Assembly (NCBI GenBank): GCA_014584345.1
Contig: JACTNB010000007.1
Coordinates: forward strand, 42,339-106,338
From: Planctomycetota bacterium
Lineage (GTDB): Bacteria; Planctomycetota; Planctomycetia; Planctomycetales; Planctomycetaceae
DNA length: 64,000 nucleotides
Reading direction: 5' to 3'
Positions 19,216 through 29,200 of this stretch are shown here, piece by piece. Position numbers and translations under genes: made by a program. Position 1 is the first letter of the stretch. Every line of letters starts with the position of its first letter. Under the pieces are notes generated by a model. The model saw only the letters and a list, made by a program, of their open reading frames with translations. It ran no database searches and was not told the DNA's origin.

Positions 19216-19701
19216 ATGAGTGCAACTTCAACCTTGAGTGTCGGCAAAGCCGCCCCGGCTTTTAATCTGGCGGCCTATCCTGCCGGCAAGATCCGTCTCG
19301 GGCAGTACAAGGGAAGCAAAAATGTCGTCCTGTATTTTTACCCCCGGGACGACACGCCGGGTTGTACAACGGAGGCCTGTAACTTTCGCGACAGCCTGGC
19401 CCAATTCGACCAGGGGGATTGTGTCGTCCTGGGGATCAGTCCCGACACCGTCGCCTCGCACGAAAAATTCGCGCGGAAATTTTCACTGACATTCCCGCTG
19501 CTGGCCGACGAGGACCATGCCATCGCCGAAAAATATGGCGTCTGGGTGGAAAAGAATATGTACGGCAAGAAAAGCTTCGGCGTGCAGCGAGCAACCTTTC
19601 TCATCGACAAGCAAGGCAAAATTGCCGCCATCTGGCCAAAGGTCAAGGTCGAGGGACACGCCGCGGAAGTCGCGGAAAAACTGGCGGAGTTGCAGGACTG
19701 A
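19216..19701 (+). CDS. bcp: Peroxiredoxin, BCP/PrxQ type
   Basis: 161 aa. The active site YFYPRDDTPGCTTEACNFRD has the peroxidatic Cys and a resolving Cys five residues later, the standard atypical 2-Cys arrangement of bacterioferritin-comigratory proteins. VLGISPDTVASHEKFARKFS and FPLLADEDHAIAEKYGVW follow as in the family. It reduces hydroperoxides using thioredoxin in the cytoplasm. I take ATG 19216 because it starts the conserved N-terminus (VGKAAPAFNL); the in-frame extension to 19138 has no similarity. Confidence 0.9.
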   Translation: MSATSTLSVGKAAPAFNLAAYPAGKIRLGQYKGSKNVVLYFYPRDDTPGCTTEACNFRDSLAQFDQGDCVVLGISPDTVASHEKFARKFSLTFPLLADEDHAIAEKYGVWVEKNMYGKKSFGVQRATFLIDKQGKIAAIWPKVKVEGHAAEVAEKLAELQD

Positions 19702-19875
19702 ATCGATCGCAAGGATTTTGCCGGTTTCGGCTGGCCAAACAACTTGAAATCCCGGTGGAAAATCGGCTCCAGCACGATTTTCCACCGGGATTCTGACATT
19801 TCCCATTTTGAAAGTCTCGGGAGGTGACCTAGGCTTGAGTCGTACTCGTTCTTGAATCCCTCCGGGAGATCCACC

Positions 19876-20061
19876 GTGCGTTCCTTCATTCCGCTGATAC
19901 GTTCGCTTCTGACCGAAGACGATGGTCCGACAGCGGTGGAATACGCCGTTTTGCTCATGGCAATCCTGATGATGGTGATTGTGACTGTCGGAGCCCTGGG
20001 TTCGACCAGTGGCGGTTTATGGTTCAGCAGTCAGACCAAGCTGGAAGAAGCAGGATTCTGA
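19876..20061 (+). CDS. Flp/Tad-type type IVb pilin
   Basis: 61 aa. Arrangement: a short basic leader, LLTEDDGPTAVEYAVLLMAI, then a hydrophobic helix (MMVIVTVGALGS). Gly followed by xTAVEYA is the Flp pilin processing-site pattern (cleavage after Gly, Glu at position 5), and the helix packs in the pilus. The GTG at 19876 is chosen because GGGAGA ends 6 nt upstream; a TTG at 19852 has no site. No Tad secretion gene (tadA, cpaF, rcpA) is in the window, so the assembly machinery must be encoded elsewhere. Confidence 0.8.
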   Translation: MRSFIPLIRSLLTEDDGPTAVEYAVLLMAILMMVIVTVGALGSTSGGLWFSSQTKLEEAGF

Positions 20062-20226
20062 CCAGGCCAAACCCGACATCATTTGACGGTCTGCCGATGC
20101 GTTATTTCCCGCGATCGGAGTCCGGCAAAAAGTTCCGCGAAATCCGCCCGCGAATTGGATTTTAAGACAAAAAAATTGTACGTTGTCGGTTCCAGCCTTG
20201 TGTTCATCTTCTTGGAATTGCCCGCC

Positions 20227-21711
<1,485 letters not shown>

Positions 21712-21778
21712 CGCCTCGCGCTTGCCGCCGCGATGGGATTCCTCCCGCCGCAATCCTGCCCGGACAGGCCGTCTGGAA

Positions 21779-22567
21779 CTATCGGACCGCGGCGTCCTGG
21801 CTTCTTCGGACAATCACTCCCTGCTCGGCAAGATACTGCTTGGTCTCGTCGATGGTGTATTCGCCGTAGTGAAAGATACTCGCGGCAAGGGCGGCCTCCG
21901 CATGTCCTTCCGTGAAAGCCGCCAGCATGTGCGCGGGCGAGCCACAGCCGCCGCTCGCCACCACGGGAATACCAACCGCGTCGGCAACCGCCCGCGTAAT
22001 TTCAATATCGTAACCGTCCTTGGTGCCGTCGGCATCCATCGAGGTCAGCACGATTTCTCCCGCCCCCAACTCTTCCACCCGTCGCGCCCATTCGACCGCC
22101 TGCAATCCGGTCGGAATGCGTCCCCCGTTGATGTGCACGTCCCAGAATTCCTGGCCATCCCGCAACACCCTCTTGGGATCGATATTCACGACAATGCACT
22201 GGCTGCCGAACCTCAACGCCGCCTCGCGGACAAACTCCGGATTCTTCACCGCCGCCGAATTGATCGAAACCTTGTCGCACCCCGAATTGAGCAGCATTCG
22301 GATATCGTCCAGCGTGCGAATCCCTCCCCCCACCGTCAGCGGCATGAAAATTACCTCCGACGTCCGCTGGACTACGTCGAGAATGATCTCGCGTTGCTCG
22401 TGACTGGCTGTGATGTCCAGAAACACGAGCTCGTCCGCCCCTTCCTGCTCGTATCGGGAGGCAATCTCCACTGGATCCCCCGCATCGCGCAGTTGCAGGA
22501 AGTTGACCCCCTTCACAACGCGACCCGCATGAACATCCAGGCAGGGAATAATCCGTTTGGCAAGCAT
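21779..22567 (-). CDS. hisF: Imidazole glycerol phosphate synthase cyclase subunit
   Basis: 262 aa, normal for HisF. Start RIIPCLDVHAGRVVKGVNF carries the first catalytic Asp (in CLDV); TSMDADGTKDGYDIE carries the second. PLTVGGGIRTLDDI and VVASGGCGSPAHM are the phosphate-binding loops of the (beta/alpha)8 barrel. With HisH it turns PRFAR plus glutamine-derived ammonia into IGP and AICAR in histidine synthesis. hisH and other his genes are not adjacent, so the pathway is dispersed here. A tiny membrane-peptide ORF lies 99 nt upstream in the same direction. Confidence 0.95.
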   Translation of the reverse strand: MLAKRIIPCLDVHAGRVVKGVNFLQLRDAGDPVEIASRYEQEGADELVFLDITASHEQREIILDVVQRTSEVIFMPLTVGGGIRTLDDIRMLLNSGCDKVSINSAAVKNPEFVREAALRFGSQCIVVNIDPKRVLRDGQEFWDVHINGGRIPTGLQAVEWARRVEELGAGEIVLTSMDADGTKDGYDIEITRAVADAVGIPVVASGGCGSPAHMLAAFTEGHAEAALAASIFHYGEYTIDETKQYLAEQGVIVRRSQDAAVR

Positions 22568-22666
22568 CGGCGTATCTATATCTTCAAAAAATTGCAGGCC
22601 CGACAGGGCGCGCCGCGACGCACCACTCGGAACGCGCGGAATTCAGCCCCCCTTCACATTCTGCCG

Positions 22667-22771
22667 TTATATCAACATCCAAATAAACAGTAAAACAACC
22701 AGGAAACCAATCGCTGTACGAACTGCTGATGTCGATAACCCGTGCATTTCAGAATTGAATCCGCCTAACAT
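22667..22771 (-). CDS. Possible 34-aa single-TM peptide upstream of hisF
   Basis: On the minus strand an ATG at 22771 with GGAG 8 nt upstream opens a 34-codon frame. It has a polar N-terminus (FNSEMHGLSTSAVRT) then a clean hydrophobic helix (AIGFLVVLLFIWML), ending in TAA at 22667. This gives a recognisable small membrane peptide with a good ribosome site in an A/T-richer region. No family recognised; it could be chance. Confidence 0.35.
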   Translation of the reverse strand: MLGGFNSEMHGLSTSAVRTAIGFLVVLLFIWMLI

Positions 22772-23050
22772 TTACATCACTCCAGATAAATCATAGAGAC
22801 TAGGCCATAACAGAATACCCCTCGTGTCGCTGCCGGAGCCCCCAACCTCACTCCTCACAATTACCTGACCCGCACGCTGGGCAACACCCGCCAACGTCGG
22901 ATGATGGCAAGCGGTTTCCTGAAAAAATCCGCGGCTAGCGTCAGCGACTCGGAGTCCACGTGTCGGGCTGGCATGTTTAGCGTGGATGACAATTTGGACG
23001 CCACCGGGCCAATAACATTTGCAGGAGCGAAAAAATCCCTGTGTCCAACC
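22772..23050. other. Intergenic region before the TetR gene
   Basis: About 280 bp between the small minus-strand ORF and the TetR promoter. I see no gene or strong hairpin here. Confidence 0.4.
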
Positions 23051-23079
23051 TTGACACAAAACAGACAGGTCTGTATATT
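23051..23079 (+). promoter_or_regulatory. Sigma-70 promoter of the tetR gene
   Basis: TTGACA (23051-23056, perfect -35), a 17-bp spacer and TATATT (23074-23079, 5/6 -10). The ATG of the regulator lies 6 nt after the -10 box, where transcription would begin, so the mRNA is probably leaderless. Confidence 0.75.
23061..23074. promoter_or_regulatory. Operator dyad 1 (ACAGAC-N2-GTCTGT)
   Basis: Perfect 6-bp inverted repeat ACAGACAGGTCTGT filling the spacer between the -35 and -10 boxes of the tetR promoter. This is the expected position for autorepression by a TetR-family dimer. A near-identical dyad occurs at 23713-23726. Confidence 0.8.
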
Positions 23080-23085
23080 TCAGTC

Positions 23086-23673
23086 ATGAGCAAGACACGA
23101 GCCAAATCATCCGATGCCCGCCAGCGAATTGTGGAAACCGCCGAACGGCTGTTTTACGCGGAAGGCGTTCGGGCCGTGGGCATCGACCGCATCGTGGCCG
23201 AAGCGGAAGTGGCAAAAATGTCGCTCTACAATCATTTCTCCTCGAAAGACGACCTGATCCTGGCCGTGTTGCAGTATCGGGAGGAGAAGTTCAGTGCCCT
23301 GTTCGAGCAGTGGATGCGACGGCACACCGAGGCGGGATTGGACGGCCTGGGGGCATTTTTCGCAGCGCTGCAGGACTGGTTCGAGAGTCCCGGTTTCCGA
23401 GGGTGCATGTTCATCAATTCCCGAGTGGAACTTGCGGACGCCGGGCACCCGGCCTCGAAATTTTCGGCGTGTCACAAAGCGCGATTCCACCAGATGCTCC
23501 GCACGATCATCCAGGAATCGAGTGGAATCAAAGCGGCAGAATTGACCGCATCGGCAATTGCCTTGCTGGTCGAAGGGGCCATTGTCACCGCCGTGATGGA
23601 ACAGTCCTCGAAACCTGCCGAAGTGGCGCGGGATGCTGCATTGGCACTGATCGCCAGGGCCAAACGAAAGTAA
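23086..23673 (+). CDS. TetR/AcrR-family transcriptional regulator
   Basis: 195 aa. The N-terminal TetR helix-turn-helix (residues about 9-55) reads RIVETAERLFYAEGVRAVGIDRI then KMSLYNHFSSKDDLI, the canonical consensus. The C-terminal part (about 60-190) contains WFESPGFRGCMFINSRVELA, typical of regulators that sense small reactive or hydrophobic molecules. ATG 23086 lies 6 nt after a near-consensus promoter whose spacer is a perfect dyad, so autorepression is likely. A matching dyad lies between this gene and the next one, implying that the downstream CMD, NTF2-like and PPOX genes are its targets. The inducer is unknown. Confidence 0.9.
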   Translation: MSKTRAKSSDARQRIVETAERLFYAEGVRAVGIDRIVAEAEVAKMSLYNHFSSKDDLILAVLQYREEKFSALFEQWMRRHTEAGLDGLGAFFAALQDWFESPGFRGCMFINSRVELADAGHPASKFSACHKARFHQMLRTIIQESSGIKAAELTASAIALLVEGAIVTAVMEQSSKPAEVARDAALALIARAKRK

Positions 23674-23712
23674 CCGAACGGACCGATTCCCGTTTTTTTT
23701 ACAACATATTAG

Positions 23713-23726
23713 ATAGACCTGTCTGT
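23713..23726. promoter_or_regulatory. Operator dyad 2 (ATAGAC-N2-GTCTGT)
   Basis: ATAGACCTGTCTGT, one mismatch from a perfect dyad and matching operator 1 in 11 of the 12 arm positions. It lies 92 nt before the CMD gene start, after an oligo-T tract. A -35-like TTTACA (23698-23703) lies nearby, but I cannot place a convincing -10 box. Confidence 0.7.
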
Positions 23727-23817
23727 ACTTTCTTTTAGCCGTCAGGAGGTCATCGGGCCGGGTGTGTTGCCCGGCACGATGACCCCCAGTGTTTCTCGAA
23801 ACCGCAGGAGAAGAACG

Positions 23818-24402
23818 ATGCAACGCCTCAATTCCGTCCACCCCGAACTCGCCCAAGGCCGTACCAGGGAACTGCTCGATGCCGTCCATCAAGCATTCGG
23901 CGTGGTTCCCAACACAGCCCAGGTGATGGCGAATTCGCCCGCCGTGCTCGAAAGTTTTCTTGCTTTCAGTACGGCAATGAGCGGAGCCAAGATCGGACCG
24001 AAGCTGCACAATCAAGTGAAGCTCACGACCAGCGAAACGAATTCTTGTGATTACTGCACGTCGATTCTGAGTGCAGTGGCTCCCTCGGCGGGGTTGTCCG
24101 CCGCCGATATCCTTGCCGGTCGCACGGGCAACTCCGAAGACCTTCGCACGAAAGCCGCTCTGGCATTTGCCCATGCCGTCCTGGAAAGCCGGGGTAAGGT
24201 GAGCGATCAACAACTCGCCGCCGTGTGGGAGGCCGGTTATGGCGATGCCGAGATCGTGGAGATCGTCGCCAGTGTGGTGCTGGGCTGCTTCACGAACTTT
24301 CTCAACAATGTGGCCGACACGGAACTCGACATCCCCAAGGCAGAGCCAGTCGAAACCTGTTCGACTGCTACGTGCGGTACTGCCGAAGGCTCGGCACATT
24401 AA
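23818..24402 (+). CDS. Carboxymuconolactone decarboxylase/AhpD-like protein
   Basis: 194 aa. The CMD/AhpD core is LTTSETNSCDYCTSILSAVA (about residues 76-95) with the CxxC pair of AhpD-like alkylhydroperoxidases. It is flanked by helices such as AQVMANSPAVLESFLAFSTA and LAFAHAVLESRGKVSDQQL; the usual His after the CxxC (CxxCxxxH) is not obvious. A Cys/Thr-rich tail (VETCSTATCGTAE) ends the protein. The family handles peroxides or lactones. GGAG lies 8 nt before ATG 23818. First gene of the presumed TetR-controlled group; 84 nt separate it from the next gene, with a 13-bp hairpin in the gap. Confidence 0.85.
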   Translation: MQRLNSVHPELAQGRTRELLDAVHQAFGVVPNTAQVMANSPAVLESFLAFSTAMSGAKIGPKLHNQVKLTTSETNSCDYCTSILSAVAPSAGLSAADILAGRTGNSEDLRTKAALAFAHAVLESRGKVSDQQLAAVWEAGYGDAEIVEIVASVVLGCFTNFLNNVADTELDIPKAEPVETCSTATCGTAEGSAH

Positions 24403-24417
24403 CCTGGACGTGATGTG

Positions 24418-24449
24418 TCCGTGTGCCTGGCCCGCCCCAGGCACACGGA
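24418..24449 (+). terminator. Strong intercistronic hairpin
   Basis: A perfect 13-bp stem, TCCGTGTGCCTGG (24418-24430) with CCAGGCACACGGA (24437-24449), around a 6-nt loop CCCGCC. Only a weak TTTCCTT follows, so it could be a partial terminator, an attenuator or an mRNA-stability hairpin between the CMD and NTF2-like genes. Confidence 0.7.
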
Positions 24450-24486
24450 TTTCCTTCCATCCATATCCACGCGAAAGGAATAAATC

Positions 24487-24948
24487 ATGACCGTCATTCG
24501 GCCGCCTTTCACTCTGGAAACCGCTACCGCCAAGGTGCGTGCCGCCGAGGATGCGTGGAACAGCCGTGATCCGCTGCGGGTCTCGCTTGCCTACACCGAA
24601 GACTCGGAGTGGCGCAACCGGGATCAGTTTCTGCGAGGTCGAGACCAGATTCGCGAGTTTCTGATCCGCAAATGGGCCTGTGAACTCGACTATCGGCTAA
24701 CCAAATCGCTGTGGAGCGTAACCGATAACCGGATCGCGGTCCGTTTCCAGTACGAGTACCACAACGTCGGCGGTCAATGGTTTCGAGCGTATGGGAACGA
24801 ACTCTGGGAGTTTGACGACGAGGGATTGATGCGTCGGCGGGAAGCGAGCATCAACGACGTTCCGATTCTGGAACACGAACGCAAATTTCACTGGCGCACA
24901 CCCGGCCCACGACCCGAGGAATACGCCACAATTCCATCCCTGCGCTAA
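24487..24948 (+). CDS. NTF2-like DUF1348-family protein
   Basis: 153 aa, full length for the family. Characteristic segments are PPFTLETATAKVRAAEDAWN, YTEDSEWRNRDQFLRGRDQI, RKWACELDYRLTKSLWSV and RFQYEYHNVGGQWFRAYGNE, ending FHWRTPGPRPEEYATIPSL. This is the DUF1348 branch of the SnoaL/NTF2-like superfamily: a small cone-shaped pocket protein, cytoplasmic, with unknown substrate. AAAGGA lies 8 nt before ATG 24487. Middle gene of the presumed TetR regulon. Confidence 0.85.
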   Translation: MTVIRPPFTLETATAKVRAAEDAWNSRDPLRVSLAYTEDSEWRNRDQFLRGRDQIREFLIRKWACELDYRLTKSLWSVTDNRIAVRFQYEYHNVGGQWFRAYGNELWEFDDEGLMRRREASINDVPILEHERKFHWRTPGPRPEEYATIPSLR

Positions 24949-25016
24949 CCAGGGCACGGCACCTGTCACCATGTGGTCGGCTATTGCCAGAACATTGAGA
25001 TTCGAGGAACACTTCC

Positions 25017-25625
25017 ATGCAACGGTTTGCGAGCGATGTTGCCTTCACGCCCTCCGTCAAGGCCATTCAAACCCAGAAAGGATCGCGCACCAGTTATGCC
25101 CGTATGGAACAGAGAGGAAGTTGGGAGACGACGGTGACGCCCGACCTCGCGGCGTTCTTGTCCGAACTGGATATGTTCTATCTGGGAACGGCGAATGCCG
25201 AAAACCAGCCATACATTCAATATCGGGGGGGATCGCCCGGCTTCCTGCGAGTCGTGGACGAAAAAACGCTGGGATTTGCCGACTTCAGCGGCAATCGGCA
25301 ATACATCACGCTAGGCAACCTTGCCGAGAATCCGAAAGCGTTTCTTTTTCTAATGGACTACACCCGCAGCCGACGGGTCAAGCTATGGGGTCGCGCTCGT
25401 GTCGTGGAGGGCGACCCTGACTTACTCGATCGACTACGTGATCCGGCTTATCCGGGAAAGGTCGAGAGAGCCATCCTGTTCGAGATTGAAGCCTGGGATG
25501 TGAACTGTCCACAGCACATCCACAAGCGGTTTTCGCAGCGTCAAGTATCCCAAGTGATTGAGCAACTACAGGGGCGGATTGCAGAACTGGAAGCGGAACT
25601 TAGCCAGTTGCAGGGGAAGGCGTGA
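25017..25625 (+). CDS. Pyridoxamine-5'-phosphate-oxidase-fold (PPOX) flavoprotein
   Basis: 202 aa. PPOX split-barrel signatures are DMFYLGTANAENQPYIQYRG, KTLGFADFSGNRQYITLGNL, and FLFLMDYTRSRRVKLWGRAR. A C-terminal coiled-coil segment (QVIEQLQGRIAELEAELSQL) probably aids oligomerisation. Such proteins bind FMN or F420 and reduce small molecules. GAGGAA lies 8 nt before ATG 25017; 68 nt follow the DUF1348 gene. The set TetR, CMD, DUF1348 and PPOX looks like a compact response cluster for a reactive organic compound (inference). Confidence 0.85.
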   Translation: MQRFASDVAFTPSVKAIQTQKGSRTSYARMEQRGSWETTVTPDLAAFLSELDMFYLGTANAENQPYIQYRGGSPGFLRVVDEKTLGFADFSGNRQYITLGNLAENPKAFLFLMDYTRSRRVKLWGRARVVEGDPDLLDRLRDPAYPGKVERAILFEIEAWDVNCPQHIHKRFSQRQVSQVIEQLQGRIAELEAELSQLQGKA

Positions 25626-26231
25626 CGCAAGATTGCTCGCGGCGAAAACCACAGCGGGAAGCGGCCCGACCTGGGCCCACTTCCCCGTGAACTCGGGAAG
25701 TTCAGCCTGTACAACCCAAACCGCAGTCCTGCAGGAAAAGTGCAACCAACGATTCCTGGTGTTCTTCCCCTCGCAATTCTGTTCGAGTGGCAACACGGCA
25801 TCAATAATTTGATCTCACAGTGCATTTACCTTGAGGCTTCACGACGGAATCGCGGAGGCCATAGAGCCTTCAACAGGAAATTCGACCGTAATGGGGCAAG
25901 AGATGGAAGCCCCTCCATTCATATTACTTCCGTGTTCCCCGCGACTCCGTGGTGTTTGTGTATTGTCTGATGTTTTCAAGCGAGAGCGGTGCAGCTTGAA
26001 GAATAGTCCGGCTTCTTCCAGTGTCAGTAACATGCTGGAACTCCAGGAATCGAGCGGCACTCGCTACGTTTTTCCATTCGCTTCGTTATCACGATCCCGA
26101 TTTCACTCCGCGTTTCGATATATGTCCTCCCCAGGAACGAGTACATCTGCCGCCATCATTTTTTGAATATCCGTTTCCGTGGGCGAGCGAAAGTGTATAC
26201 TTCTGGGTGACTCTATCGAGAGGAGGGGTGG
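25626..26231. other. 606-bp gene-free stretch
   Basis: No frame here shows coding character or a recognisable family, and I see no strong hairpin or repeat. It presumably holds the promoter of the downstream 1014-aa protein gene. The only clear signal is the ribosome site at its end (GAGAGGAGGGG). Confidence 0.5.
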
Positions 26232-29200
26232 ATGTCGAACGAGCCGAAGCGATCGAAGCCGGTTGTGGGATTTCTACTGCGGATGTCCCTGTTGCTTTGC
26301 GTTCTGGTCGCCTTGAGCCTGCAGTTCTATACGCAACGGAAGCGGATGCGGGATACCGAGGAAGTGGAGCAGGCAGCGCGGGCGGAGTTATTCGCTCAAG
26401 ACCAACGGTCTCGGATCGAGTTGACGCCCCTCGAGAAACCCGATTATTTCGGAGAGCCGAAGTTTTCGATCGATCAATTCCCCGAAGCGCGGGCGCGGGA
26501 ACTGCAAGGCATTGCTGAAGCGGAAGCGGGCTGGATCAGGACCCTCAAATTACAGAAGCAGGCGGCCCGCCCTGCTAACGGGCAATCCGTGCCTGTGTCT
26601 GCGGGGCTACCAATCAAGCGGGAACGTGTTGACTATAATCTCAAATATCGCCTGCGCGAACTGGAAGCCTATGAACGCATCACGGCCGATGCCGACGATG
26701 TGAAGGAGGCGGGCAGCCGTTTTCTCAAGGCCTACATCGAGCTTCACAACGGCGGCGAAAACCCGCTGTCGGATCAGGAAGTCCACGACCTAGGGCAGGC
26801 AGCGATCGAAGCCGGCAGCCGGGACCCGTTGATTCGCCTGTACTTTACTCGCATGGAATGCCATCTGGCCGATGATCTGACAATCCGCGAGGATGCCTAC
26901 CGCGAACTGCTGCCGGCGCTGCAGGCCAGTCGCTACCCGCGGATTGTGCACGTGTTTTTCCGCCACTTCGCCTACGAATCGGCGGAGAAGGTGTCCCAGG
27001 AAGTGCGGACCCTGCGCAGTCGGGCCTTGGCCGTCGCGATCGTCCGCTGGCTTGAAGCCGAGTCGCAGGATCCCGCATGGGCCCGGGCGATCTGCTTCCG
27101 CCTGATCAACATCTGGGGTGCCGTCGACCGAGTGCATCAGGCCTCGATTCTCAATGGATGCCTGCAGTCCGGGAAAATCAACCCCGCCTTGGTCCATATG
27201 CTGCTGGGCGTGCATTACTACGCTGCCGGCTGGGATATACGCGGCACGCGCCTGGCGAAGGATGTGAAACAGGAAGCCTGGCCTGAATTCGAGAGGCATC
27301 TGAAGTTGTCGCGCACCCACCTGGAATACAGTTGGATGCTGGAACCCCTGTGGCCCTTTACTCCGGACATGCTGATTTCCGTCACCACGGCCGATTATGA
27401 TCCCGACTACAGTTGCCAGGACTGGTTTTATCGCACCTGTGAAGCGGAGTTTGATTTCCCGGGAGCCTACCCGCGACTCCTCAATTCACTGCGTCCCCGC
27501 TGGGGGGGCAGCGTCGAACAAATGGAGGAGTTTGCCCGGCAATGCCTGGCCACGAACCGTTTCGATACGATCGTTCCCTATATCCTGATCGACACGATTG
27601 CCGATATCGAATCGATGGAATTGCCCTGGGATCCCGAGTTGAAAAAAACCTGGAATCCACAATCGCTGCTGACCGAATTTTTCCAGAAGCGCGAGGCATA
27701 CCGGGCCGATCATCCCGATGAAAAACTGTTCGGCGATACCACCCACTATCACAGCCTGATCATCCGGATGCTATTTCAACATCAACTGGAAGAGCAGGCG
27801 ATGGCGGAATACCGCCTCGCGAAGGACAAGATCAATTGGAATCAGCTGCAGGACGACCATTACCCCGGCCATCATTACATCCGACGGCTTTTCGCGGCCC
27901 AGGAAGAACACCTCGATCGAGTGATGAAGCTGGACGAAACCTTGCGGCAGGAATGGCCGGCCGACACCTCCCCCGAAACGCTGGCCGAACTGGCCGGCGA
28001 AATCGCGGAGTTGCGTTCCCAGACAACCGATCCTGTCGCGCGGGAGTTTTTCGAACACGCCGAGCGAATCCGGGAACAACTTGAACGCTACTTTCGCGGG
28101 GAATGGGTGTCGCTCGATTTTACCGACGACCATTACGGCTGGGAGATCCGCTCCGACACGTCTAGCGCCCCCGACGGCCACGATCATCTCGTAATTCAAC
28201 GCACCCTGAACACGTCCTACCGGATCTGGGCGCACCCCCTGGCACGCTTCAGTCGACCCTTTCACATCGAAGCCACCATGACCCCCTCCAGCCAAGGGAA
28301 ACTGGTGCCAAGCATGGGAATCCACTGGCGACACTGGTCCCATTCCGCGAGCGAAAAACGATATAAGAATCTCTTCGTCGGCAGCCAATTTTCCAATCAT
28401 TGGGGCAGGGATTCTGAATTCTGCGCCTTCCTCAGGCCCGGATATACGAACTACGAACAATTCTCGAGTCGGGTTTCGTCGCGCGAGCCTCGGTTCTATT
28501 CGCTGAAGTTGTGGCCCCAATGGATGGAAGGGCAAGCGCTCGGCGTCTGGATCATACTTCCCTTTGCGGAACCGACGGATGGATATCTCACCTTGGGTAC
28601 GGAACCATTGCCGAACAACAAAAAAACGCCTTTGAATGTCTCGCTGGAAATTACCGGAGTCCGCATCCGCAAGTTGACCATGCCCCCTCCCCTCGCCGAC
28701 CAGGCGCCCCTCGAGGAACGGGACGCCTACTGGAGCGCCCGCGTGGATACCGATTCCACCGATCTCGTCGCACACGCCAAACTGGCGGAAATACGGCTTT
28801 CACAGGGAAATAACGCCGAAGTCCGTCGACTCGTCGACCGGGTGCTGGAACTGAACCCGCGCTTCGATCGGGTACGGCAGTTACGGGGCAGGGCCCTCAT
28901 GTTGCTCGGCCAATACCAGGCCGCCGCAGACGATTTGGAGATTGCCCGCAAGGAGCCCTACGATTTGCCGATCACCTACTACACGTCCGCAGAATTGCAT
29001 GCGGCGGCCCCCCTCGAAAGCCTCCGAGACAAATCGGCCATGTCCAGTGCGGAGTTTTCCCTGCGCATCGGAGGGCAAGCAGACCCCCTGGCCATTGCCA
29101 GTGTCGCCGTTTGCGCTGCCGAGAATGGAGACTTCGAACGTGCCCGGCAAGAAAACCAGCGTGCGATCGACCTGGCAACCGACGAGGAACTCAAACAACA

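Noticed and set aside
23744..23782. AGGAGGT followed by a short GTG frame (VCCPAR) as a leader peptide before the CMD gene
   Set aside because: Six codons only, spacing to the GTG is 11 nt, and no attenuator structure follows; the main gene has its own ribosome site at 23818.
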